The translations under genes were made by a program, and so were the position numbers. The notes under the pieces were generated by a model. The model ran no database searches. It saw only the letters and a list, made by a program, of their open reading frames with translations, and was not told the DNA's origin. Positions 1-7,105 of a DNA stretch of 7,621 nucleotides are shown here, piece after piece (within the stretch, counting starts at the first letter, position 1; each line of letters starts with the position of its first letter). Source of the DNA: Legionellaceae bacterium (GTDB taxonomy: Bacteria; Pseudomonadota; Gammaproteobacteria; Legionellales; Legionellaceae); contig CANJFK010000032.1 in NCBI GenBank assembly GCA_947473535.1, positions 1 to 7,621 on the forward strand, given 5' to 3'.

Positions 1-1269
1 ATAATCTAAAAATCGCTCGCTCGTTTCACCATCAATAAATTGATTCTGCGCTGAAATGCTAAAATGAAATGCATCCTGATAACGAGACACATTGAATGTT
101 AACGGGATTGTTGTTTTTTCGAAACCGGCCTGCTCATTCAATACGCCTGTTTGCCTTGGTCGAGAAAGAATATGAAAATGCGTATAATTAAAGGAGCATG
201 AATAAAGATCTTCTGCCGCATTGAAATCCGCTTTTATTTTCCCATAAGGATAAATTTTATACTCTTCAAGCCGCGCTTTCTCTTTCGCTAGAAATAAAAT
301 AAAAGACTCTAGCTCACGATAATCATTCGCACCAACCGTAGCTCGGAGAGGAATTGTATTTAAATGCAAACCAAATACTCGATCGCCACCCATTTCTTCC
401 AAACGATTATTCGCAGTAAGACCAATCACTAAATCAGTTTGGCCCGTGAACCGTGATAACGTTAATAAATAAACCGCCAAAAATATCACATCAACAGATA
501 TACCTAACTGATTTGACATCGACAGTAGATCGGTCGCCCTCGGGTTATCTAGTACGCGATGTCGATGGAGTAGAGGAGACGCATCAATCGCTGATCGATT
601 TAAAAGCAAGCTACCCACACTTGCCTCATGACCACCTAAATAATCTCGCCAAAAATCATGGTATTTCTCAGAACTTAACGCGAAACGTTCATTTTGAATA
701 ACACGTTGATAAGGCGGCGTTTCTTCTTCTTTAATGGCCTGTCCATCGCTAAACGCTGTAATAAATTCAGCCATTAATGACGCCACACTCCAACCATCAG
801 TGATCGCATGATGAAATGAAAAGACGAAGGTATATTGCACTTCTGTTGGATTGATAATATACAGATCAAATAGTCCAGGAAGATTGATCGAAAACATCCG
901 TGATTTTTCTTGATTAATAAAATCATCAACATCAATGATCTGAATCCCTTTGTAATGCTGATCAATATCAAGACTTTCGTACTGAATCGATAAATACCCA
1001 TACACGTCACTTTCAATGAAACTCGTACGTAGCAATGGATGTTTGATCATCAACTGCTCGAAAATATTGAGCAATTTAACTTCATCAAATTTATGTTTTA
1101 TGAGATATGTAAATACATCATGATAAGCACCGCCAACGCCATCCTTTAACGATTCAAGCAACATCCCCATTTGCAGATAACTCGCCGGATAAACGTCCTC
1201 AATATGACCGTAATCACTCGCGTTTGAACTTAAAATAGCTTCTTTTGTTTCTGTCTCAATCAAGCTATA
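1..1269 (-). other. C3: condensation domain of module 3, divergent subtype, C-terminus cut by window edge
   Basis: From about NRPS residue 1900 to 2322 there is a third condensation-family domain. It opens with IEDVYPASYLQMGMLLESL from about 1922, unlike the SFAQERLWF opening of C2, and carries an intact HHAITDGWS motif at 2051-2059. Later it has RFTGQTDLVIGLTANNR and FGLHLNTIPLR, the NT-P-R type segment of condensation domains and not the corresponding epimerisation motif. An epimerisation domain is therefore less likely, even though the carrier before it is GGDS. There is also no dual-domain HHxxxxxGD insertion at the front. The DNA here is markedly AT-rich, about 31% GC by hand count at 901-1020. 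The last few dozen residues lie outside the window. Confidence 0.85.
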
Positions 1270-4200
1270 AGGCGAATATTTAGTTCGATTCACCACGGTT
1301 GCATGATCTGTCTGCTCAATCAAATTAAGTATCGTTTTATGATTGAATATTTCTCGTACGGACACATTAAAACCAATCGCTCGCATCTTTGCTACAAGAC
1401 GAATACTTGAAATGGAGTCACCACCTAATCGGAAAAAGTGTCCTTCAATGCCAACGCGCGGAATACCCAAAACATCTTGCCAAATCTCACACAACCTCAA
1501 TTCCAATTCGTTGCGTGGCGGCATATACTCGGCTATATCAGATGACCAATCCGGTATTGGCAATGCTTTACGGTCTAACTTGCCATTAATCGTTAAACGA
1601 AACGCCGGTATCTGAACAAACACACTCGGCATCATATGCTCAGGTAAACGACTCGCAAGATACGCACGCAAGCTTGTTTCATTAATAGGACTAGCACCAA
1701 CATAATACGCCACTAACGATTGGTTTTTTCCGGACGCTGTTTCTTTTTCATACGCAATAACGACACATTGCTGAAGATCAGCATACGTCGATAATACATG
1801 CTCGATTTCACCGAGCTCTATACGATAACCTCTAATTTTAACCTGAAAGTCATTACGACCGATGTATTCCAAATGACCATCTGGCAACCAACGAACCAAG
1901 TCACCCGTTTTATACAATCGCGTATAACCACGTGCTTTATCATCTTCCGTCGCAAAAGGATTAGAAATAAAGCGCTCTTGAGTAAGTTCGGTTTGATTTA
2001 AATACCCTCGAGCAAGACCCGCACCACCAACGTAAAGCTCTCCAACCACGCCTATCGGTGCAGGAACGCCGCCTTGGCTCAAAACATAAGCTTTCAAATC
2101 ACCCAACACGCGCCCAATATCAGTGCCTGTCGTGTCCTGTGCTGAAAGCGCTTTATAGGTTACATGCACCGTTGTCTCAGTAATACCATACATGTTAATC
2201 AGCGCGGGGCCCGCGTCGCCCATGGCGCGCCACCAACCGGCCAACTGCGAAACATTTAACGCTTCTCCGCCAAAAATAACATACCGAAGTTTCAGCCGCT
2301 CGGATTGATTGGCAAGTACTTCTGCTGCAAACACTTGAAATGCCGTCGGCGTCTGGTTTAAAACACTGACACCATGACGCTGGCATAGCTGATAAAACCG
2401 CTGCATATCACGCGTATCATCATGGCTTGGGATAACCAATGTCGCACCATGAAACAACGCGCCCCACATTTCCCATACTGAAAAGTCAAAAACGTAAGCG
2501 TGGTACAACGTCCAGACGTCCTCAGCTGTAAAATCAAAGTAATCCCTCGCGGCCGAAAACAACCGCATCACGTTGCCGTGTAACTGCATCACCCCTTTAG
2601 GCTGCCCCGTCGTGCCTGAGGTATAAATCACATACGCCATATCAGTCGGTTGGACAGGTACTGATAAATTCGTGGTCTTTTCCTTGTGGTCAAGTGCCCC
2701 GTCTAAAACAATGCATTGTGTACCCTTGGGCGCCGCGCGCTCTAGCGTTGGAAGTAAATGCGTGCGGGTTAACAGTAACGCGCTCCTCGTGTCCTCCAGC
2801 ATGTAACCAATTCGCTCAACGGGGTAATTTGGATCAATCGGTACGTAAGCCGCGCCCGATTTAAGAATCCCCAATATCCCAATCATCATCTCAAGTGAAC
2901 GGTCAAGGCAAAGTGCTATCAACGTGTCGGACGGAAGGTTGCCTGCATATTGCTTTCGGATAAACCGTGCTAATTGGTTTGCTGCTTGATTGAGTTCCCG
3001 GTACGTTAATCGTTGATCTTCATAGACAATCGCAATATGGTCAGGCGTGCGTTTAACCTGCTCTTCAAACAGTTGATGGATTGTTTTATCGTTCGGGTAG
3101 TCTTTACTGGTGTTATTCCAATCGTAGACAGTTTGCTGGTATTCAGCTGGCGTTAATATTGGATAGGTTGAAATAGGCGTATCTATTTGTTCAAGCATGG
3201 ACGTTAATATATGTTCATAATGCGCGCTAAATCGTCCGATCGTTTCGGGCGTAAATAGTGCCGTAGCATACTGAAGATTACTTACGATTCTATTTTTTGA
3301 CGCGTTAATCGTTAACGTTATATCAAACTTCGCGGGTTGATAATGGTTATCTAACACAACAGGCCTGATTTCAGACAAGCTTGCATCCAGTTCATTATCA
3401 TATTGAACCGTAAACAATACCTGAAATAACGGATGTCTTGACGTGTCACGCTCAAGCTTTAACCCATCAACAAGCTTTTCAAAAGGCAAGTCTTGATGCC
3501 ATTGCGCATCAATCAAGTCGGCCTGAATGGCGGTCATGCATTCCGCTAACGTAGCATTCGGTGCCAATTGAAGACGCAAAACCAGCGTGTTAACGAAAAA
3601 GCCAATCAAACCAGCTAACTGTGGGTGTTGACGATTAGCTACGGGGGTACCAATGAGTAAATCCGTTTGACCGGTGTATCGCGATAAAAGAAGCGCGAAC
3701 CCACTTAAAAGCACCGTGTATAACGTCATCCCGCGGGCGTCCGCCAGCGCATGAAGCCGACTTGAAATAGACTCGGATAACTCAAAAGAAACCGAAGCCC
3801 CTTGATAATCCATTTGTGCGGGTCGTGGGTAGTCCAACGGCATGGCTAACGGCGTGTGCTCGGCAAGTTTATCTTGCCAATAATGCATTAATCCCTCAAA
3901 TCGTGTTGATAAAAAATCGCGCTGCCAAACCGCAAAATCTTTGTATTGTATCGGTAGCACCGGCAATGCCAAGGGCTTGCCTTTGCGAAGAGCCTGGTAA
4001 CACAACTCAAGCTCACTGACAAATACCGATTCTGACCAGTTATCAAACGCTACGTGATGAATAGTAATAAATAAATATTGTTTATGCGCATCAGTGTGCG
4101 TACAAATCCAGGCCCTGATTGGATAGTCGGCGGTTAAATCAAAAACACGGTGAGCAACGTCGCGCTGAACCGCTTCAAAATTGGACGCATTGGCTTTGAT

Positions 4201-6966
4201 GTCATGTATCGCAAGAGGAGATTCTTGAATGCTCTGCACGTATTGTCCGGTACTGCCTTGCTTGAATACCGTGCGTAATATTGCATGGCGTGTGACCATC
4301 GCCTGTATAGCTTGCTTTAATGCATCGAGGTCAATTGTATCAGCCAACGCAAAGGCCATTGGGATATGATAGGCGTCCGTACCACCTTCGTATTGCTCGA
4401 TAAACCAAAGCCGTTCTTGGGCAAACGACAACGGCTCTTCGTTGTTTGGTGTAGGTGTTATATCCAAAAGCAACTCGCTCGTACGCAACAAAATACTTAA
4501 TGCTGCAATCGTGCGGTGATTAAATAAATCCGCAACCCGTACCATGCGATTCATCGCTTGGCTCATGCGGTGAGCTACTTGTATCGCTAAAATTGAATGA
4601 CCGCCTAATCGGAAAAAATCATCACCAATACCAATAGTTGAAACACCTAGGCTTTCTTGCCAAATCCTGCAAACAATAGATTCTAACTCGTCTCGTGGTG
4701 CAATGTACTGCGTTACGTCAACCGTCAAATCAGGGACTGACAACGCCTTACGATCCACTTTGCCATTAATGGTCAAAGGCAATTTATCTAAAAACACATA
4801 CTGAGCAGGGAGCATGTAGCTGGGCAATATTTCCGCTAAAAATTCACCCAGCTCTGTTGGCGAGGGTACAAAATCACCCGTTACAACATAGGCTATCAAC
4901 CGCTTACCTGAAGAACCATCCACTGCCAACACAACGGCCTCGTTCACATCGCCGTACTGCCGTAGAGCATGCTCAATCTCAGCAAGCTCAATACGATAAC
5001 CTCTTATTTTAACCTGAAAGTCATTACGGCCGATGTATTCTAAATTACCATCCGGTAACCACCGAACCAAATCGCCCGTTTTGTACAACCGTGTGTAACC
5101 ATTGACCTTATCGTTTTCCGTTGCATAGGGATTGGGGACAAAACACTCGGCCGTCCGTTCAGGTTGATTCAAATAGCCCCGAGCAAGACCCGCACCACCA
5201 ATATAAAGCTCACCAATAACGCCCACCGGCACAAGTTGGGCGTGATTATCTAAAACATAAACTTTGTAATTATGGTAAGGCTTTCCAATGCTTCCGACGA
5301 CAGCCATTCCTTCATCTTTCTTGATGAGAGAAACCCCTACCGTGGTCTCAGTTGGCCCGTATTCATCATAAATTTCGTCCACATAACACGCAATTTGTCG
5401 CAAATGCCCTAACTCAAGTTTTTCCCCACCAAGAAAACAGCGCTTAATTCGAATCGATCCTATCGACATAGCTAATTGCGTTAAATAGGAAGGCGTTAAT
5501 TTTACAAAATCAATCCGTTCTGTTTGTAAATGGCGAGCGTAATCATCAATATCTTGTAACTGCCCCGCGTAAATCACAATTTTCTTGCCACACATCAACG
5601 GGACCAACGTCGTTGTTACCGTTAAATCAAACGCCATACTGGTTGAAAAATCAACGTTGGCTACATCATTAAAATAACCAAGTACGTTCTCGCTGTAATT
5701 CGCGACATTAGCATGAGTGACCATAACACCTTTCGGCACGCCCGTCGTACCTGAGGTATAAATGACATACGCTAAATCACTGGATTGAATCGCCACTGAC
5801 AAATTCGTTGTCTTTTCTTGCTGATACACCTTTTTATCTAAAACAACGCATTGCTGGAACTGTGAGGCATAACGCGCCTGCGTCAATATCAACTGCGCTT
5901 TTGTATCGTCTACAATAAATTGAATGCGTGCTTCAGGATAGCTTGGATCAATAGGAACATAAGCTCCTCCCGCTTTAAGAATCCCCAATATCCCAATCAT
6001 CAGCTCAAGTGAACGGTCAAGGCAAAGCGCTATCAATGTATCGGGCGTGAGATTGTCTTGATAGTGTTTTCGAATAAACCGCGCTAATTGATTCGATTGT
6101 TCATTTAACTCTCGATAAGTCAATTGCTGATCTTGGTATACCACAGCAACATTATCTGGCGTTCGTTTGACTTGCTCTTCAAACAGTTGATGAATCGTAT
6201 TATCGCTCGGATATGTCTTATCCGTATTATTCCAGTCATAAACAATTTGCTGATATTCCGTTGGCAATAAAATTTGATAATCACCAATCAGTTGTTTTAA
6301 GTCGATTGGCATTTGTGCCAGAACGTGGAGATAATGCGTAGCGATCCTATGAATAGTGTCTTTATTAAAATGTTGCTCTAAATAATCAATACGACCAACC
6401 AACTTAACGTTCTGCTCTTCAAGCAAAAGCATTAAACTAAAGCCACTACCTACCAAAAAACTATCGTTTATAGGTGACCCGCCTAAACCAAAAAATACGT
6501 CACCATACTGTTCAATTAATATTTTTTCATTGCAATCAGCGTATTTTTTGGCGATTTCCAGCCGCTGATGTTGAACATTGATGATAAGCTGAGACGTAGT
6601 ATCGTGCGCTTGATGTTGGAGTCTAATCGGCAAATTAGGTGTATGATTGCCTAACGCAGCGTTTGTACAGGAAATACCTATCGCTTGGTCGTCTTGAGTG
6701 GTGTATTTCACTAGCAAAATATAAAAACCACTCAACAATACCGCCTCAAGACTCACGTTTAGTTTATCAGCAAGGCGTCTCAATTGAGCAGTACATTCAC
6801 TTGTCACTTCAAATGAATACGTTTCAAACAACTCTAAGCTGGTAGCCTTCGAACGCTCAACGGGCAATGTGGGCCGGGTAAATCCAGAAAAAAGTTCGTC
6901 AAAATAGTGCGTTAATTCATCTATTTTTTTCTTATCATCTTGCTCTTTAATGTTATTTTTAACCAT
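1..6966 (-). CDS. Nonribosomal peptide synthetase, C(partial)-A(Asn)-PCP-C-A(Thr)-PCP-C..., 3' end outside window
   Basis: This is a modular NRPS that activates amino acids as adenylates, loads them on phosphopantetheine carrier domains and joins them into a peptide in the cytoplasm. The frame is open from the ATG at 6966 to base 1, giving 2,322 residues with no stop, and it continues past the left edge. Domain order by residue is: partial condensation about 15-245, A1 about 258-742, PCP1 about 752-825, C2 about 843-1280, A2 about 1296-1802, PCP2 about 1812-1885, C3 about 1900 to the edge. The core motifs are intact: TSGTTGVPKG (404-413), TSGTTGQPKG (1449-1458), YKTGD and NGK lysines K736 and K1796, and carrier serines S791 and S1851. 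The start at 6966 is preferred because AAGGGA lies 10 bases upstream. An in-frame ATG at 6990 has no such site, and a TAA at 6996-6994 bounds the frame. Predicted product start is Asn-Thr. I do not recognise the specific named synthetase. Confidence 0.96.
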   Translation of the reverse strand, partial: MVKNNIKEQDDKKKIDELTHYFDELFSGFTRPTLPVERSKATSLELFETYSFEVTSECTAQLRRLADKLNVSLEAVLLSGFYILLVKYTTQDDQAIGISCTNAALGNHTPNLPIRLQHQAHDTTSQLIINVQHQRLEIAKKYADCNEKILIEQYGDVFFGLGGSPINDSFLVGSGFSLMLLLEEQNVKLVGRIDYLEQHFNKDTIHRIATHYLHVLAQMPIDLKQLIGDYQILLPTEYQQIVYDWNNTDKTYPSDNTIHQLFEEQVKRTPDNVAVVYQDQQLTYRELNEQSNQLARFIRKHYQDNLTPDTLIALCLDRSLELMIGILGILKAGGAYVPIDPSYPEARIQFIVDDTKAQLILTQARYASQFQQCVVLDKKVYQQEKTTNLSVAIQSSDLAYVIYTSGTTGVPKGVMVTHANVANYSENVLGYFNDVANVDFSTSMAFDLTVTTTLVPLMCGKKIVIYAGQLQDIDDYARHLQTERIDFVKLTPSYLTQLAMSIGSIRIKRCFLGGEKLELGHLRQIACYVDEIYDEYGPTETTVGVSLIKKDEGMAVVGSIGKPYHNYKVYVLDNHAQLVPVGVIGELYIGGAGLARGYLNQPERTAECFVPNPYATENDKVNGYTRLYKTGDLVRWLPDGNLEYIGRNDFQVKIRGYRIELAEIEHALRQYGDVNEAVVLAVDGSSGKRLIAYVVTGDFVPSPTELGEFLAEILPSYMLPAQYVFLDKLPLTINGKVDRKALSVPDLTVDVTQYIAPRDELESIVCRIWQESLGVSTIGIGDDFFRLGGHSILAIQVAHRMSQAMNRMVRVADLFNHRTIAALSILLRTSELLLDITPTPNNEEPLSFAQERLWFIEQYEGGTDAYHIPMAFALADTIDLDALKQAIQAMVTRHAILRTVFKQGSTGQYVQSIQESPLAIHDIKANASNFEAVQRDVAHRVFDLTADYPIRAWICTHTDAHKQYLFITIHHVAFDNWSESVFVSELELCYQALRKGKPLALPVLPIQYKDFAVWQRDFLSTRFEGLMHYWQDKLAEHTPLAMPLDYPRPAQMDYQGASVSFELSESISSRLHALADARGMTLYTVLLSGFALLLSRYTGQTDLLIGTPVANRQHPQLAGLIGFFVNTLVLRLQLAPNATLAECMTAIQADLIDAQWHQDLPFEKLVDGLKLERDTSRHPLFQVLFTVQYDNELDASLSEIRPVVLDNHYQPAKFDITLTINASKNRIVSNLQYATALFTPETIGRFSAHYEHILTSMLEQIDTPISTYPILTPAEYQQTVYDWNNTSKDYPNDKTIHQLFEEQVKRTPDHIAIVYEDQRLTYRELNQAANQLARFIRKQYAGNLPSDTLIALCLDRSLEMMIGILGILKSGAAYVPIDPNYPVERIGYMLEDTRSALLLTRTHLLPTLERAAPKGTQCIVLDGALDHKEKTTNLSVPVQPTDMAYVIYTSGTTGQPKGVMQLHGNVMRLFSAARDYFDFTAEDVWTLYHAYVFDFSVWEMWGALFHGATLVIPSHDDTRDMQRFYQLCQRHGVSVLNQTPTAFQVFAAEVLANQSERLKLRYVIFGGEALNVSQLAGWWRAMGDAGPALINMYGITETTVHVTYKALSAQDTTGTDIGRVLGDLKAYVLSQGGVPAPIGVVGELYVGGAGLARGYLNQTELTQERFISNPFATEDDKARGYTRLYKTGDLVRWLPDGHLEYIGRNDFQVKIRGYRIELGEIEHVLSTYADLQQCVVIAYEKETASGKNQSLVAYYVGASPINETSLRAYLASRLPEHMMPSVFVQIPAFRLTINGKLDRKALPIPDWSSDIAEYMPPRNELELRLCEIWQDVLGIPRVGIEGHFFRLGGDSISSIRLVAKMRAIGFNVSVREIFNHKTILNLIEQTDHATVVNRTKYSPYSLIETETKEAILSSNASDYGHIEDVYPASYLQMGMLLESLKDGVGGAYHDVFTYLIKHKFDEVKLLNIFEQLMIKHPLLRTSFIESDVYGYLSIQYESLDIDQHYKGIQIIDVDDFINQEKSRMFSINLPGLFDLYIINPTEVQYTFVFSFHHAITDGWSVASLMAEFITAFSDGQAIKEEETPPYQRVIQNERFALSSEKYHDFWRDYLGGHEASVGSLLLNRSAIDASPLLHRHRVLDNPRATDLLSMSNQLGISVDVIFLAVYLLTLSRFTGQTDLVIGLTANNRLEEMGGDRVFGLHLNTIPLRATVGANDYRELESFILFLAKEKARLEEYKIYPYGKIKADFNAAEDLYSCSFNYTHFHILSRPRQTGVLNEQAGFEKTTIPLTFNVSRYQDAFHFSISAQNQFIDGETSERFLDY
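1312..1536 (-). other. PCP2: peptidyl carrier domain of module 2, GGDS type
   Basis: NRPS residues about 1811-1885 form a thiolation domain with GHFFRLGGDSI at 1842-1852; S1851 is the predicted phosphopantetheine site. The GGDS form, in place of GGHS in PCP1, is known for carriers that interact with epimerisation domains or with divergent condensation domains. The domain that follows is a divergent condensation domain, so this carrier looks matched to C3. It would hold the Thr or Asn-Thr thioester. Confidence 0.92.
1820..1869 (-). repeat. Near-identical intragenic repeat, block 2, copy in A2
   Basis: These 50 bases match 4991-5040 at 48 positions. They encode the hinge motif GRNDFQVKIRGYRIE of the adenylation domain. 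Similarity continues at a lower level into the YKTGDLVRW region beside it. Confidence 0.9.
2860..2922 (-). repeat. Near-identical intragenic repeat, block 1, copy in A2
   Basis: These 63 bases match 5974-6036 at 61 positions by hand alignment, in the same orientation. They encode the early adenylation segment LIALCLDRSLE to GILGILK. Third-codon positions are conserved too, which points to recent duplication or gene conversion and not only to protein-level constraint. Confidence 0.9.
3127..4440 (-). other. C2: condensation domain joining residue 1 to residue 2
   Basis: NRPS residues about 843-1281 are a full-length condensation domain. It opens with LSFAQERLWFIEQY (846-859), typical of LCL-type domains that join two L-residues. 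The catalytic motif is HHVAFDNWS (970-978), with H971 as the expected key histidine and D975 structural. The usual glycine after that aspartate is replaced by N976. Later motifs include YTGQTDLLIGTPVANR, the GFFVNTLVLR segment and HQDLPFEKLVDGL. There is no HHxxxxxGD extension of a dual epimerisation/condensation domain, so the upstream residue should keep L configuration. It would join the PCP1-bound Asn to the PCP2-bound Thr. Confidence 0.92.
4490..4715 (-). other. PCP1: peptidyl carrier domain of module 1
   Basis: NRPS residues about 752-827 form a thiolation domain downstream of A1. The motif DDFFRLGGHS (782-791) contains S791, the expected phosphopantetheine attachment site. The GGHS form is the usual one for carriers that feed an ordinary condensation domain, which agrees with C2 following directly. 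It would hold the asparaginyl thioester and is a plausible docking partner for the upstream oxygenase. Confidence 0.93.
4991..5040 (-). repeat. Near-identical intragenic repeat, block 2, copy in A1
   Basis: This is the partner of 1820-1869, differing at two of 50 bases. It lies downstream, in coding direction, of the A1 pocket core, so blocks 1 and 2 flank the divergent specificity region in both modules. Confidence 0.9.
5974..6036 (-). repeat. Near-identical intragenic repeat, block 1, copy in A1
   Basis: This is the partner of 2860-2922, differing at two of 63 bases. It lies upstream, in coding direction, of the substrate-pocket core of A1. Confidence 0.9.
6225..6924 (-). other. C0: truncated, probably vestigial condensation domain at the NRPS N-terminus
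   Basis: NRPS residues about 15-248 resemble only the C-terminal lobe of a condensation domain. The match starts at THYFDELFSG (19-28), which aligns with MHYWQDKLAE in C2 (1027-1036), and continues through LSGFYILLVKYT to the YDWNNT junction at 243-248. The N-terminal lobe, about 186 residues in C2 and holding the HHxxxDG catalytic motif, is absent. The part present is also about 30 residues shorter than in C2 and has lost the FFVNT segment. It should therefore be catalytically inactive, which fits a chain-initiating module. Truncated starter C domains are known in other NRPSs, where they may act structurally. The lysine- and aspartate-rich first 16 residues could be a short docking helix, but that is inference. 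Confidence 0.8.
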
Positions 6967-6976
6967 GTTATCTTTG

Positions 6977-6982
6977 TCCCTT
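6977..6982 (-). promoter_or_regulatory. Ribosome binding site of the NRPS gene
   Basis: AAGGGA on the minus strand lies 10 bases before the ATG at 6966. The other in-frame ATG, at 6990, is preceded by AT-rich sequence without a Shine-Dalgarno match, so this site decides the start in favour of 6966. Confidence 0.65.
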
Positions 6983-7074
6983 CGTAACATTATTTAATCA
7001 AAAATTACAACGTCCCCATCCTACTCAAACTCTAAAGCATCAATAAACGCTAGTTAATTCAATGGATTAAGTTC

Positions 7075-7102
7075 ACTATAACAAACAGAATAAAAACCTC
7101 AA
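7075..7102 (-). promoter_or_regulatory. Possible sigma-70 promoter for the NRPS gene
   Basis: On the minus strand TTGAGG (7102-7097) is followed after 16 bases by TATAGT (7080-7075). These match the -35 and -10 consensus at four and five of six positions. It lies just after the oxygenase stop codon and would give a leader of roughly 100 bases before the NRPS start. If real, the NRPS has its own transcription start in addition to read-through from the oxygenase. AT-rich intergenic DNA often yields such matches by chance. Confidence 0.35.
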
Positions 7103-7105
7103 GGG

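Larger units (their letters stand above)
1563..3081 (-). other. A2: adenylation domain, predicted threonine
   Basis: NRPS residues about 1296-1802 form the second adenylation domain, with TSGTTGQPKG (1449-1458), YGITETT (1593-1599), YKTGDLVRW, the GRNDFQVKIRGYRIE hinge and K1796 in INGKLDR. The pocket residues are D1494, F1495, W1498, N1537, I1564, G1566, M1592, V1600, H1601 and K1796, read as DFWNIGMVHK. This is an exact match to the classical threonine code, so the call is strong. The central part of the domain (roughly 2161-2640) has a hand-counted GC of about 51%, against about 42% for the matching part of A1, while its flanking blocks are nearly identical to A1. Confidence 0.94.
4743..6195 (-). 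other. A1: adenylation domain, predicted asparagine
   Basis: NRPS residues about 258-742 form a complete AMP-forming adenylation domain. ATP-binding motif TSGTTGVPKG is at 404-413, YGPTETT at 536-542, then GELYIGGAGLARGY, YKTGDLVRW, the GRNDFQVKIRGYRIE hinge motif and INGKVDR with the catalytic lysine K736. Aligning to the PheA pocket gives D447, L448, T451, K489, F511, G513, E535, V543, G544 and K736, read as DLTKFGEVGK. The textbook asparagine code is DLTKLGEVGK, so nine of ten positions match, with Leu to Phe at the fifth. The Asp code differs more, particularly with His at the seventh position. Asn is therefore the best call, made by hand alignment and not by a predictor. Confidence 0.85.
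6967..7105 (-). other. Intergenic region between oxygenase and NRPS genes
   Basis: This 139-base AT-rich stretch holds the candidate promoter near its upstream end and the ribosome binding site near its downstream end. It has stops in the NRPS frame, including TAA at 6996-6994, and is far too short to contain the roughly 560 bases missing from the first condensation domain. I see no convincing hairpin terminator, riboswitch or operator repeat. Confidence 0.7.

Noticed and set aside
1..1269. C3 as an epimerisation domain, suggested by the GGDS carrier before it
   Set aside because: The visible part carries the NTIPLR-type segment of condensation domains and not the epimerisation counterpart; kept only as a minor alternative.
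774..2386. Minus-strand open frames at 774-1016 and 2195-2386
   Set aside because: They are in another frame inside C3 and A2, whose own frame is intact and motif-rich, so they are shadows.
453..4019. Several plus-strand open frames of 66-90 codons (for example 453-701, 1343-1615, 1798-2001, 3816-4019)
   Set aside because: They lie antisense to the continuous NRPS frame, show no family motifs and have no convincing ribosome binding sites.
6639..6845. Plus-strand open frame of 68 codons opposite C0
   Set aside because: It is antisense to the truncated condensation domain, and its protein shows no recognisable features.
1..6966. A frameshift splitting the NRPS
   Set aside because: The start at 6966 and the codons at the left edge are in the same frame, and conserved motifs of all domains fall in that frame without an internal stop.
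7005..7019. Tiny upstream open frame (ATG, four codons, TAA) in the NRPS leader
   Set aside because: It has no properly spaced ribosome binding site and such short frames are expected by chance.
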